DNA from: JANWZL01 sp041640815
GTDB lineage: Bacteria; Pseudomonadota; Gammaproteobacteria; Burkholderiales; Thiobacillaceae
NCBI GenBank assembly: GCA_041640815.1
Contig: JBEPZO010000023.1
Span: forward strand, 1 to 30,826
Direction of reading: 5' to 3'
DNA length: 30,826 bases
This document shows, piece by piece, positions 22,896-30,576 of this stretch (position 1 is its first letter; the number at the start of each line of letters is the position of its first letter). Made by a program: the position numbers and the translations under genes. The notes beneath the pieces are model-generated. The model saw only the letters and a program-made list of their open reading frames with translations. It searched no databases and was not told the origin of the DNA.

Positions 22896-25637
22896 ATGCC
22901 CATAAACATCCTGAAAAAGATCTTCGGCAGCCGTAACGAACGGCTGCTCAAGCAGTACCGCGCCGTCGTCAGCAAGATCAACGCCCTGGAGCCGGCGTTC
23001 GAGAAGCTCTCCGACGAGCAGCTACGGGCCAAAACGGACGAATTCCGCACGCGCCTTCAGCAAGGGGAAACCCTGGATCAGCTCTTGCCAGAGGCCTTTG
23101 CCGCCGTGCGCGAGGCGAGCAAGCGTACACTGGGCATGCGCCATTACGATGTCCAGTTGATCGGCGGCATCGCCTTGCACCAAGGCAAGATCGCCGAGAT
23201 GCGCACCGGCGAGGGCAAGACCCTGGTCGCCACCTTGGCCGCCTATCTCAATGCCCTGCCGGGCCAAGGCGTGCATGTGGTGACGGTCAACGACTATCTC
23301 GCCAACCGCGATGCCGAATGGATGGGCAAGATCTACAACTTCCTCGGCATGCGCGTCGGCGTGATCTATTCGCAGCAACCCGCCGAGGAGAAGCAGGCCG
23401 CTTACGCTGCCGACATCACCTACGGCACCAACAACGAATACGGCTTCGACTACCTGCGCGACAACATGGTCTTCCACCCCAGCCAGCGGGTGCAACGCGC
23501 ACTCAATTACGCCATCATCGACGAGGTCGACTCCATCCTCATCGACGAGGCGAGGACGCCGCTGATCATCTCCGGCCAGGCGGAAGACAACGTCGAGCTC
23601 TACCAATTGTGCAATCGCATTCCGCCGTTGCTCGAACGCCAGGAAAGGGAGTACAAGGAAGGCGAGACCGGCCCCATCGGTGACTACATCGTCGACGAAA
23701 AGGCACATCAGGTCATCCTCACCGACCGCGGCCACGAACGGGTGGAGCAAATCCTCACCGACATGGGGCTGCTGCCGTCGGGCAGCAGCCTCTATGACGC
23801 CACCAACATCCGTCTCATGCATCACGTCTATGCCGCGCTGCGCGCGCACGTGCTGTATCACAAAGACCAGCACTACGTGGTGCAAAACAACGAGGTGATC
23901 ATCGTCGACGAGTTCACCGGCCGCCTCATGCACGGCCGGCGCTGGTCCGAGGGCCTGCATCAGGCGGTGGAGGCCAAGGAGGGGGTGCCGATCCAGCGCG
24001 AAAACCAGACCCTGGCCTCGATCACCTTCCAGAACTACTTCCGCCTGTACAAGAAACTGGCCGGCATGACCGGCACGGCCGACACCGAGGCCTACGAGTT
24101 CCAGCAGATCTATGGCCTGGAAACGGTGGTCATCCCCACCAACAAGCCGATGATCCGCAAGGACTTGAACGACCTCGTCTATCGCACCGCCAAGGAGAAA
24201 TGGCGCGCGGTCATCGAGGACATCAAGGACTGCCACCGGCGCGGCCAGCCGGTGCTGGTGGGCACCACCTCGATCGAGGTCAACGAATTCCTCTCCAACC
24301 TGCTCAAAAAGGAAGGGCTGCCGCACCAGGTGCTCAATGCCAAACATCATGCGCGCGAGGCCGAGATCGTCGCGCAGGCGGGGCTACCAGGCGCCATCAC
24401 CATCGCCACCAACATGGCCGGCCGCGGCACCGACATCGTTTTGGGCGGCTCCATCGCCAAGGAGGTGGAGGCGATCCGCAACGACCCGAACCTCTCCGAG
24501 GACGACAAACAGGCCCGCATCGCGCAGCTCAAAGACGAATGGCAACGCCGACACGACCAAGTCATCGCCGCAGGGGGACTACACATCATCGGCACCGAGC
24601 GCCACGAATCGCGGCGCGTGGACAATCAGTTGCGCGGCCGCGCCGGCCGTCAGGGCGACCCGGGGTCGTCGCGCTTCTACCTGTCCCTAGAAGACCCGCT
24701 GCTGCGCATCTTCGGCGGCGAGCGGCTGATGATGATCATGGACAAGCTCAAGATGCCCGAGGGCGAGGCCATCGAGCACGCCATGGTCAACCGCTCGCTC
24801 GAGTCGGCGCAGCGCAAGGTGGAACAGCGCAACTTCGACATCCGCAAGCAGCTGCTGGAATACGACGATGTGGCCAATGAGCAGCGCAAGGTCATCTATG
24901 CCCAGCGCAACGAGCTGCTGGAAGCGACCGATGTCTCCGAGGGCATACGTGGCATGCGCGCGCAAGTGCTCAACCGCGTCATCGACGAATTCATCCCTCC
25001 AGGCAGCATGCCAGAGCAGTGGGACATCGCCGGTTTGACACAACACTTGGCCGGTGAATTCTTGCTCGAATTGCCCATCCAGCAGTGGCTCGACGAGGAC
25101 GCCAAGCTCGATGAACAAGGCCTGCGCGACCGAATCGTCGCCGCCGCCGACGCTGCCTATGCCGAGAAGGAGCGCTTGGCCGGCGCGGAAAACCTACGCC
25201 ATTTCGAGCGCGCCATCTTGCTCCAGAGCCTCGACAACCATTGGCGCGAGCATCTGGCGGCGATGGATCACCTGCGCCAGGGCATACATTTGCGCGGCTA
25301 TGCCCAGAAAAACCCCAAGCAGGAATACAAACGCGAGGCCTTCGAATTGTTCGAGGCCATGTTGCAAGCGATTGCCCGCGAGGTGACTGAGATTACGCTC
25401 AGGGTGCAGGTGCGCACCGAGGCCGATGTGGAAGCCGTCGAGCCGCAGGCCACAGCGGTTTCCAACGTGCAATACCACCATGCCGACTACGATGAGGCCT
25501 TGGGCAAATCCGACACGGCGGCACAGCCCGCGTCCAGACAGCCCATCCAGCGCCAGCAGCCAAAGATAGGGCGCAACCAGCTCTGCCCATGCGGTTCAGG
25601 GAAAAAGTATAAACACTGCCATGGTAGACTACATTAG
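22896..25637 (+). CDS. secA: Preprotein translocase ATPase SecA
   Basis: Motor ATPase that drives unfolded preproteins through SecYEG. The 913-residue product has full family length. It starts with the membrane-binding helix INILKKIFGSRNERLLKQY. Walker A is MRTGEGKT at 102-109 and the DEAD-type Walker B is DEVD at 209-212. TYGTNNEYGFDYLRDN precedes it, and AGRGTD and GRAGRQGDPGSSRFYLSLED mark the second nucleotide-binding half. The C-terminal zinc finger CPCGSGKKYKHCH (C897, C899, C908, H909) binds SecB and ribosomes. No Shine-Dalgarno sequence is obvious. Monocistronic as far as can be seen. Confidence 0.98.
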   Translation: MPINILKKIFGSRNERLLKQYRAVVSKINALEPAFEKLSDEQLRAKTDEFRTRLQQGETLDQLLPEAFAAVREASKRTLGMRHYDVQLIGGIALHQGKIAEMRTGEGKTLVATLAAYLNALPGQGVHVVTVNDYLANRDAEWMGKIYNFLGMRVGVIYSQQPAEEKQAAYAADITYGTNNEYGFDYLRDNMVFHPSQRVQRALNYAIIDEVDSILIDEARTPLIISGQAEDNVELYQLCNRIPPLLERQEREYKEGETGPIGDYIVDEKAHQVILTDRGHERVEQILTDMGLLPSGSSLYDATNIRLMHHVYAALRAHVLYHKDQHYVVQNNEVIIVDEFTGRLMHGRRWSEGLHQAVEAKEGVPIQRENQTLASITFQNYFRLYKKLAGMTGTADTEAYEFQQIYGLETVVIPTNKPMIRKDLNDLVYRTAKEKWRAVIEDIKDCHRRGQPVLVGTTSIEVNEFLSNLLKKEGLPHQVLNAKHHAREAEIVAQAGLPGAITIATNMAGRGTDIVLGGSIAKEVEAIRNDPNLSEDDKQARIAQLKDEWQRRHDQVIAAGGLHIIGTERHESRRVDNQLRGRAGRQGDPGSSRFYLSLEDPLLRIFGGERLMMIMDKLKMPEGEAIEHAMVNRSLESAQRKVEQRNFDIRKQLLEYDDVANEQRKVIYAQRNELLEATDVSEGIRGMRAQVLNRVIDEFIPPGSMPEQWDIAGLTQHLAGEFLLELPIQQWLDEDAKLDEQGLRDRIVAAADAAYAEKERLAGAENLRHFERAILLQSLDNHWREHLAAMDHLRQGIHLRGYAQKNPKQEYKREAFELFEAMLQAIAREVTEITLRVQVRTEADVEAVEPQATAVSNVQYHHADYDEALGKSDTAAQPASRQPIQRQQPKIGRNQLCPCGSGKKYKHCHGRLH

Positions 25638-25701
25638 ACTTTTTAGCACCCTGGACATGAGAATAAACCGAAATATGGTTATGTGATTACGGTACATACG
25701 C

Positions 25702-25715
25702 GCATGTCCACATGC
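25702..25715. promoter_or_regulatory. 14-bp palindrome upstream of the lipoprotein pair
   Basis: GCATGT-CC-ACATGC is a perfect 6+6 inverted repeat in the 146-base gap between secA and the lipoprotein gene, 68 bases ahead of the ATG. A related half site ACAT lies just upstream. Operator-like, but no -10/-35 pair can be fixed confidently around it. Confidence 0.35.
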
Positions 25716-25783
25716 ATTGGAGTTTTAGCCAGGTTGCCGCGTAGCGAGGCGTATTCTTCACTATCTAGCCTTGGAGATACAGC

Positions 25784-26494
25784 ATGAGGAGACTTATCAC
25801 TAGCATGATCTCGGTGTTGTTAGTCGGCTGCACTCCTTTTCCTTACTCCGAGACTCCGCTAGCTACTAATTTCGAGACATCAAAGCAGAAAAAGCTGCAG
25901 GCTGCGCAACACTGGATGGTGATCGCCCATGACATGGCCGACACGATAGCTGAAGCTCTAACCGCCGGAAAAATATGCATACCAAGCGTTGGAAGCTGCC
26001 CGACGCTGTATGTCATACCGGACAACAATACTACTGAATTTTCAAACGCCTTGCGTACCGGCATAATCACTCGGCTTGTCAACAAGGGCTTGCAAGTCTC
26101 GAACACAAAGGGCGATGTAGACATCACCCTTGACGTACAAGCAGTAAAATTCAGTCCCGAGCGAAGCCAGTACATCGGAGTAGGCAGACTCACCTTACTA
26201 GGGGCAGGTGTATGGGGTCTAAGGCAGCTATATACGCACGCCTCTCCAGGCGCAGCAGCTGCTGGCGCTGCTGTCGCTGCGGATATCTATGAATGGAATG
26301 TCTCTGAATTCGCTAAGGGCCCCACTCCTCAAGTCGAGATTATTACTACTGTCTCCGCCACCAAAGACGGCCGTTTCCTTGCACGCACAACGAATGTCTA
26401 CTACATCGCCGATTCAGATGCCGAGCTTTACCTCACACGCCCATCCAATACAGTTTCGATACGCGTAGTTGGGGATGGAGGTGCTGAAAAATGA
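25784..26494 (+). CDS. Putative lipoprotein of unknown function
   Basis: A 236-residue protein with a lipoprotein signal: MRR, a hydrophobic stretch and lipobox LVGC at 13-16. The mature part contains two cysteines (KICIPSVGSCPTLYVIPDNN), a segment EFSNALRTGIITRLVNKGLQV that resembles the helix of FlgO/CsgG-like proteins, a Gly/Ala-rich hydrophobic stretch (about 135-170, possible membrane insertion) and a beta-rich C-terminus. Overall pattern suggests an outer-membrane lipoprotein working with its neighbour, whose ATG overlaps its stop (ATGA). GGAG is present before the ATG. Base composition is lower in GC than secA. No flagellar gene is nearby. Confidence 0.75.
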   Translation: MRRLITSMISVLLVGCTPFPYSETPLATNFETSKQKKLQAAQHWMVIAHDMADTIAEALTAGKICIPSVGSCPTLYVIPDNNTTEFSNALRTGIITRLVNKGLQVSNTKGDVDITLDVQAVKFSPERSQYIGVGRLTLLGAGVWGLRQLYTHASPGAAAAGAAVAADIYEWNVSEFAKGPTPQVEIITTVSATKDGRFLARTTNVYYIADSDAELYLTRPSNTVSIRVVGDGGAEK

Positions 26495-27057
26495 TTACCG
26501 TATGGAACCAGACAGTGTTCATCCTTATAACAGGGATGACGATAATCCTAGCCGGATGCGCTAACCCTGCGGCGAAAAAAGAGCCCGGTTTCATCGATGC
26601 TGAACAACATCAATTCATCCCAACAAATCAGCGCGCCGCATCTGCGTTGCTAAACAAGGTCAAAGCTCGACTAGATCCGGCACAACCCTTACTTATTGCA
26701 ACGTTGGTTGACATTAATGTGCTCGAAAAATCATCCCCGCTCGGGCGCATCCTTTCTGAACAGGTATCAGCCGTCTTCTCAAACGCCGGTTTCCACATGA
26801 TTGAAATGAAGTTCCGTAACAGTGTCTATATGAAACGGAACGAAGGGGAGCTCATGCTCACACGGGAGATCAACGAAGTTGCCAAGCAACACAACGCGCA
26901 GGCTGTTATCCTTGGTACTTATGTCACAGCATCTGATCTCGTATTTATCAATCTCAAGGTTGTGCAACCAAACACTAACATCGTTCTGGCTGCGCACGAT
27001 TATGCCTTACCCCTTGATTCCAATATCCGCGCACTGCTCACCAACATACTACGCTGA
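26491..27057 (+). CDS. FlgO-like outer-membrane lipoprotein
   Basis: A 188-residue lipoprotein: hydrophobic signal with lipobox LAGC at 20-23. The mature part matches the FlgO pattern: AASALLNKVKARLDPAQPLLIATLVDIN, then SPLGRILSEQVSAVFSNAGFHMIEMKFRNSVYMK (in part) and LTREINEVAKQHNAQAVILGTYV. FlgO in Vibrio is an outer-membrane lipoprotein needed for flagellar stability, but FlgO-domain proteins are widespread outside flagellar loci and mostly uncharacterised. It overlaps the preceding lipoprotein gene by 4 bases, implying a coupled two-component outer-membrane unit. AT-richer than neighbouring genes. Confidence 0.82.
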   Translation: MITVWNQTVFILITGMTIILAGCANPAAKKEPGFIDAEQHQFIPTNQRAASALLNKVKARLDPAQPLLIATLVDINVLEKSSPLGRILSEQVSAVFSNAGFHMIEMKFRNSVYMKRNEGELMLTREINEVAKQHNAQAVILGTYVTASDLVFINLKVVQPNTNIVLAAHDYALPLDSNIRALLTNILR

Positions 27058-27162
27058 TCGCGTCTTTATCTAATCAACGCGCCGCTGTAACTATTCTGGA
27101 ACTAGTAACCAAACCATATACCGGCTTTGGATTTACTTCGGGTTAAAGAATTGGAGTCTTTC

Positions 27163-27390
27163 GTGCCCTACTATATCTTCAAAATCGGCCCCCTCAATAT
27201 CCTACAAAAACAGGGGGAGGCCGCCAGTTTCAAGGAGGCCAAGGCCATCGTCAACGAGCTGCGCAAAGGGCTGGATCCGAACTCCGGCCAGATGGTGAAG
27301 ATGATCTTCGCGGAAAACGAGCTCGCTGCCCAGGCGACCCTGTCCCAACCGCGGGAACTTGACCCCAGCCTGGCCGGGGACGATTATTGA
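27163..27390 (+). CDS. Small conserved protein, unknown function
   Basis: A 75-residue soluble protein from GTG 27163, which has GGAG just upstream; the frame is open to 27127 but those residues are not protein-like. It begins PYYIFKIGPLNILQKQGEAASFKEAKAIVNELRK and contains VKMIFAENELAAQATLS and an acidic C-terminus ending GDDY. I recognise the pattern as a small conserved hypothetical of betaproteobacteria, but no function is known to me. GC content returns to the high chromosomal level here. Its stop overlaps the start of the next gene, so the two form an operon. Confidence 0.75.
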   Translation: MPYYIFKIGPLNILQKQGEAASFKEAKAIVNELRKGLDPNSGQMVKMIFAENELAAQATLSQPRELDPSLAGDDY

Positions 27391-27902
27391 GCGTGGAAGG
27401 GGACTCGGTCGACGGCGAGCATCCCGCTTTCCGTACCCTCCTACCCACACACGCGATGTCTGGATACAACGAGGAGGCCTACCGCCAGGCGCGCGAAGCC
27501 GCCATCACCCTGCCATGCCCCTTCGAGCGCGCGTTGTTGTCGCGCTGCGCAGTCTGTCACAAGTCACGCAACCTGCTGCTGGCCGAACGCGAGGCCATCT
27601 CCTGCACCGACAGCGCGGCCAACGCCGCCTGCAAGGCCTTCCATACCGCCCTGCACGAAAACGCCCGTTTCGCCCTGCACATGGCGCCGCATCAGCCGTG
27701 GCCCTTCGGTAAGGAGATTCGCGCCCAGTGCGGCGGTGCCCTGGGGCTACGGCAAGCGCTCGAACGACCAGAGACCGAGGCCGCCGATATCGCTGCGCTT
27801 TTGCACCAGGCCTTGGCGCGCTATGGTGACATCGACCGCTTGCCCTATTCGTTGATCATGCGCGCGGTGGTGCACTATGAGCCACGCCCGCGGCGACGGT
27901 AG
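27387..27902 (+). CDS. Cys-rich conserved protein, possible metal site
   Basis: Up to 171 residues with six cysteines: C44, C54, C57, C73, C82 and C115, arranged as CPFERALLSRCAVCHKSRN, AEREAISC and a C-terminal QCGG. The CxxC followed by further cysteines suggests a bound metal or iron-sulfur cluster, or zinc; none can be proved. TTG 27387 overlaps the upstream stop and has GGGGA six bases before it; GTG 27393 and ATG 27456 are alternatives, and the first 20 residues look unconserved. CAVCH resembles a haem c motif (CxxCH), but there is no signal peptide, so a c-type cytochrome is unlikely. Confidence 0.7.
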   Translation: MSVEGDSVDGEHPAFRTLLPTHAMSGYNEEAYRQAREAAITLPCPFERALLSRCAVCHKSRNLLLAEREAISCTDSAANAACKAFHTALHENARFALHMAPHQPWPFGKEIRAQCGGALGLRQALERPETEAADIAALLHQALARYGDIDRLPYSLIMRAVVHYEPRPRRR

Positions 27903-27930
27903 AGGGATTGGGAGGCGTGCGAGGGGGCTT

Positions 27931-27954
27931 GGCGCTCAGCATTAAAATAGCGCC
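27931..27954 (+). promoter_or_regulatory. Inverted repeat around a -10-like box upstream of pyrC
   Basis: GGCGCT (27931-27936) and AGCGCC (27949-27954) enclose an AT stretch with TAAAAT (27943-27948). No matching -35 is present at 17 bases. No Shine-Dalgarno sequence precedes the pyrC ATG; an out-of-frame ATG at 27989 opens a six-codon frame that ends inside pyrC. E. coli pyrC is known to be controlled in its leader; whether this one is cannot be told. Confidence 0.35.
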
Positions 27955-27999
27955 CGCTCCCCTATTCCCTACGCCTTTATCCCCCATCATGCACTCGCC

Positions 28000-29049
28000 A
28001 TGCAGCTAACGATTACCCGCCCGGACGACTGGCACCTGCACCTGCGCGATGGCGCCATGCTGCGGGCGGTGCTGCCGTACAGCGCGCAGCGATTCGGCCG
28101 CGCCATCGTCATGCCCAACCTCAAGCCGCCTGTGTGCACAGTGGCGCAGGCGGCTGCCTATCGCGCGCGCATCTTGGCCGCCGTGCCCACGGGGCTACAC
28201 TTCGAGCCCTTGATGACCTTGTACCTGACGGATCACACGACCGCCGAGGAGATCCATGCCGCCAAGGCGAGCGGCTTCATCCACGGGGTGAAGTACTATC
28301 CGGCAGGGGCCACCACCCACGCCGAGGCCGGGGTGACGGCCTTGGCGCGCGCTTTCCCTGCCATCGAAGCCCTGCAAGAGGTCGGCCTGCCTTTGCTCGT
28401 GCACGGCGAGGTCACCGACCCCGATGTGGATGTGTTCGACCGCGAGGCGGTGTTCATCGACCGCATCCTTGCGCCCCTTATCGCCCGCTTCCCAAGGCTC
28501 AAGGTGGTTCTGGAGCACATCACGACCTGCGAGGGGGTGGCGTTCGTGCGCGCCATGCCTGGCAACGTCGCCGGCACCCTCACCGTCCATCACCTGCTCT
28601 ATAACCGCAACGCCCTGTTCAAAGGGGGAATACGGCCGCATTATTACTGCCTGCCTGTGCTCAAGCGCGAGCGCCACCGCCAGGCCTTGATCGAGGCCGC
28701 CACGAGCGGCAGTCCGAAATTCTTCCTCGGCACCGACAGCGCCCCGCATGCCAGAACGGCCAAGGAAAGCGCCTGTGGCTGCGCCGGCATCTTTACCGCC
28801 CATGCCGCCATCGAGCTCTACGCCGAGGTCTTCGAGGCAGCCGGCGCACTGCACCGCCTAGAGGGCTTTGCCAGCCTGCATGGTGCCGACTTCTACGGCC
28901 TGCCGCGCAACAGCGATCGCATCACCCTGGTGAAAGCGCCGTGGGAGGTGCCGCCGGTACTCGAAGGTGGGGACGGTGCGCAGATCGTGCCCCTGCGGGC
29001 GGGGGAGCAGGTGGCCTGGCGGCTGGCGCCATCGACTGCTGTGCCCTGA
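28000..29049 (+). CDS. pyrC: Dihydroorotase (class II)
   Basis: Zinc amidohydrolase that closes carbamoyl aspartate to dihydroorotate in pyrimidine synthesis. The 349-residue product matches E. coli PyrC in length. Metal ligands are visible: H12 and H14 in DDWHLHLRDG, carboxylated K98 in FIHGVKYYPAGATTH, H135 in LLVHGEV, H173 in LEHITT and D246 in LGTDSAPH. The ATG lies 97 bases after the Cys-rich gene, and the following gene-free region isolates it, so it is probably monocistronic. Confidence 0.97.
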   Translation: MQLTITRPDDWHLHLRDGAMLRAVLPYSAQRFGRAIVMPNLKPPVCTVAQAAAYRARILAAVPTGLHFEPLMTLYLTDHTTAEEIHAAKASGFIHGVKYYPAGATTHAEAGVTALARAFPAIEALQEVGLPLLVHGEVTDPDVDVFDREAVFIDRILAPLIARFPRLKVVLEHITTCEGVAFVRAMPGNVAGTLTVHHLLYNRNALFKGGIRPHYYCLPVLKRERHRQALIEAATSGSPKFFLGTDSAPHARTAKESACGCAGIFTAHAAIELYAEVFEAAGALHRLEGFASLHGADFYGLPRNSDRITLVKAPWEVPPVLEGGDGAQIVPLRAGEQVAWRLAPSTAVP

Positions 29050-29324
29050 GTGGCGTCGCTTTTCCTTGTGTTTGCATTGGGAACGACTAAAGCCATATGG
29101 GCGACATGGTCTGCCTGTCTGAGCCCACGCCATGATCTAGACGACAACGCTACCATCGTTATGAGTTGTACAAAAACGTGACACGCCGGCGGTAACCGCC
29201 TTACCAGCGCGGTTTGAGACAAGCGTCGATCAACCAGGAGGTAGCGAGGGCATGGGCTCAAGGCGAACCAGGGGGCAACCCTGAAGTGTCATTAGACCGC
29301 CTTGTGTCTTCGTGACCCATTTTC
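29050..29324. other. Gene-free spacer between pyrC and rnpB
   Basis: About 275 bases without a credible reading frame or tRNA. It holds short GC hairpins, GGCGG/CCGCC (29188-29200) and AGGG/CCCT near 29262-29276, but neither has a T-run, so neither is a clear terminator. Confidence 0.5.
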
Positions 29325-29353
29325 TTGCATCAACCGCTAGTTGTACCCATATT
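29325..29353 (+). promoter_or_regulatory. Promoter of rnpB
   Basis: TTGCAT (29325-29330) and CATATT (29348-29353) are spaced 17 bases, and the RNA's first conserved base follows 6-7 bases after the -10. Confidence 0.6.
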
Positions 29354-29359
29354 AACCGG

Positions 29360-29780
29360 TGGGAGCCGGCCAGACAGCCGCTGCACCCTGGGTGCAGAGG
29401 AAAGTCCGGGCTCCACAGGGCAGGGTGCCAGGTAACACCTGGGCGCTATAAGCCGGGGCTTCCGGCAAAGGCGACGGAAAGTGCAACAGAAACATACCGC
29501 CGATGGCCCGCAGTTTGCCCTTGCGAGGTGGTTGCTTTCTGCCTCCTAGGGGTGTGGGCACAGGCAAGGGTGAAATCGTGCGGTAAGAGCGCACGGTCAG
29601 GCCGGTAACGGTCCTGACGGGCAAACCCCACCCGGAGCAAGGCCAAGTAGGCAGGCGTGTCTTGAAAAAGACGTCGGCGGCCCGTCGAAGCCTGCGGGTA
29701 GGCTGCACGAGGCGGCGGGTGACCGCCGTCCCAGAGGAATGGCTGTCCACGACAGAACCCGGCTTATCGGCCGACTCCCA
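29360..29780 (+). ncRNA. rnpB: RNase P RNA, bacterial type A
   Basis: Catalytic RNA of RNase P, which matures tRNA 5' ends. The ends pair as in helix P1 (GGGAGCCGGCCAGACAGCCG at the start; TCGGCCGACTCCCA at the end). The universal core GAGGAAAGTCCGGGCTCC is at about 29397-29415 and its partner ACAGAACCCGGCTTATCGG at about 29752-29770; CCCGCC-type J/L regions, GGTAAGAGCGCAC and the GACGGAAAGTGCAACAGAAA segment are also present. About 420 nt, in the normal range. Any protein frame across it is spurious. A T-run follows the P1 3' strand (29782-29786). rnpB before mraZ is common in this bacterial class. Confidence 0.98.
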
Positions 29781-30009
29781 CTTTTTCCTTGCACTTCAGT
29801 GCTGACCTTCCTCTCCTGACTTCCCCAAAGTACGGCCAGTAGCTGCTGGGCGTAATGGGATCTTTTGTTTTCGATATCCCCTGTCCGCCAGGCGCTAGGC
29901 CGCTTACATCCAAGAACGAACTTCAAATTCAAACGGAATCCAGCGCTTTGCAGAGCCTGCCACCCCTGAAGCCAAGTCTTTATGCCTACGGTAAATCCCA
30001 AAATTCCTC

Positions 30010-30039
30010 TTGACGCCATGGGAATCGTCCAACTATAGT
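30010..30039 (+). promoter_or_regulatory. sigma70 promoter of the mraZ/dcw operon
   Basis: TTGACG (30010-30015) and TATAGT (30034-30039) with an 18-base spacer; start expected near 30046, giving a leader of about 60 bases before mraZ. The 230 bases between rnpB and this promoter hold no gene that I can see. Confidence 0.8.
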
Positions 30040-30082
30040 GGGAGCCGGTGGTGGAGAGTGGAGGAAAGTGCAGCAGAGTGGG
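30038..30082 (+). promoter_or_regulatory. MraZ-binding repeats (five GTG boxes, 10-bp period)
   Basis: GTGGG, GTGGT, GTGGA, GTGCA and GTGGG begin at 30038, 30048, 30058, 30068 and 30078, exactly 10 bases apart. MraZ proteins bind TGGGN-type direct repeats with this spacing at their own promoter. The first box overlaps the -10 element, so binding would block transcription of mraZ and the dcw genes. Confidence 0.85.
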
Positions 30083-30105
30083 ACAACTCGGCTGCCGTAA
30101 CGGCG

Positions 30106-30576
30106 ATGTTTCGTGGCTTCATGCCGCTCAGCCTCGATGCCAAAGGCAGGCTGGCCATCCCAAGCAGATATCGCGACGCCCTGATGGAGCGCTGCGGAGG
30201 GCGCCTAGTCGTCACGCTGGATCCTGGTCGCTGCATGCTGCTCTATCCCCTACCGGAATGGGAGCTCATCGAGCGCCGTATCAACGCCCTCCCCAGCTTT
30301 CACCCCTTGAGCCGGCAGCTCAAGCTGATCCTGGTGGGTTCGGCCACCGATGTGGAGATCGACAGCGCCGGTCGGATCCTCGTGCCTGCCCCCTTGCGCG
30401 AGAAGGCGCGGCTGGAGAAAGACGTCGTGCTGGTCGGCCAGGGGCACAAGTTCGAGCTTTGGAACGAGACCGACTGGCAGGCTCAATATGACGCCGCCAA
30501 AGACTTCACCACTGCGCTGGAAGAGGCGAGGCACAAGGGAGACTTGCCCGATGAGCTCAAAGATTTCGCACTGTGA
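30106..30576 (+). CDS. mraZ: Transcriptional regulator MraZ
   Basis: First gene of the division and cell-wall (dcw) cluster; ring-forming DNA-binding protein with two AbrB-like modules that autoregulates the operon. The 156-residue product from ATG 30106 starts MFRGFMPLSLDAKGRLAIP; the two swapped-hairpin motifs are DAKGRLAIP (11-19) and DSAGRILVP (86-94). A longer frame from 30010 runs through the promoter and binding repeats and is rejected. Its stop overlaps the GTG start of rsmH. Confidence 0.96.
   Translation: MFRGFMPLSLDAKGRLAIPSRYRDALMERCGGRLVVTLDPGRCMLLYPLPEWELIERRINALPSFHPLSRQLKLILVGSATDVEIDSAGRILVPAPLREKARLEKDVVLVGQGHKFELWNETDWQAQYDAAKDFTTALEEARHKGDLPDELKDFAL

Noticed and set aside
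27387..27902. c-type cytochrome because of CAVCH
   Set aside because: No signal peptide, and further cysteines point to another metal site.
29312..29750. Protein frames on both strands across 29.3-29.75 kb
   Set aside because: They lie in RNase P RNA, whose core motifs and terminal pairing are clear.
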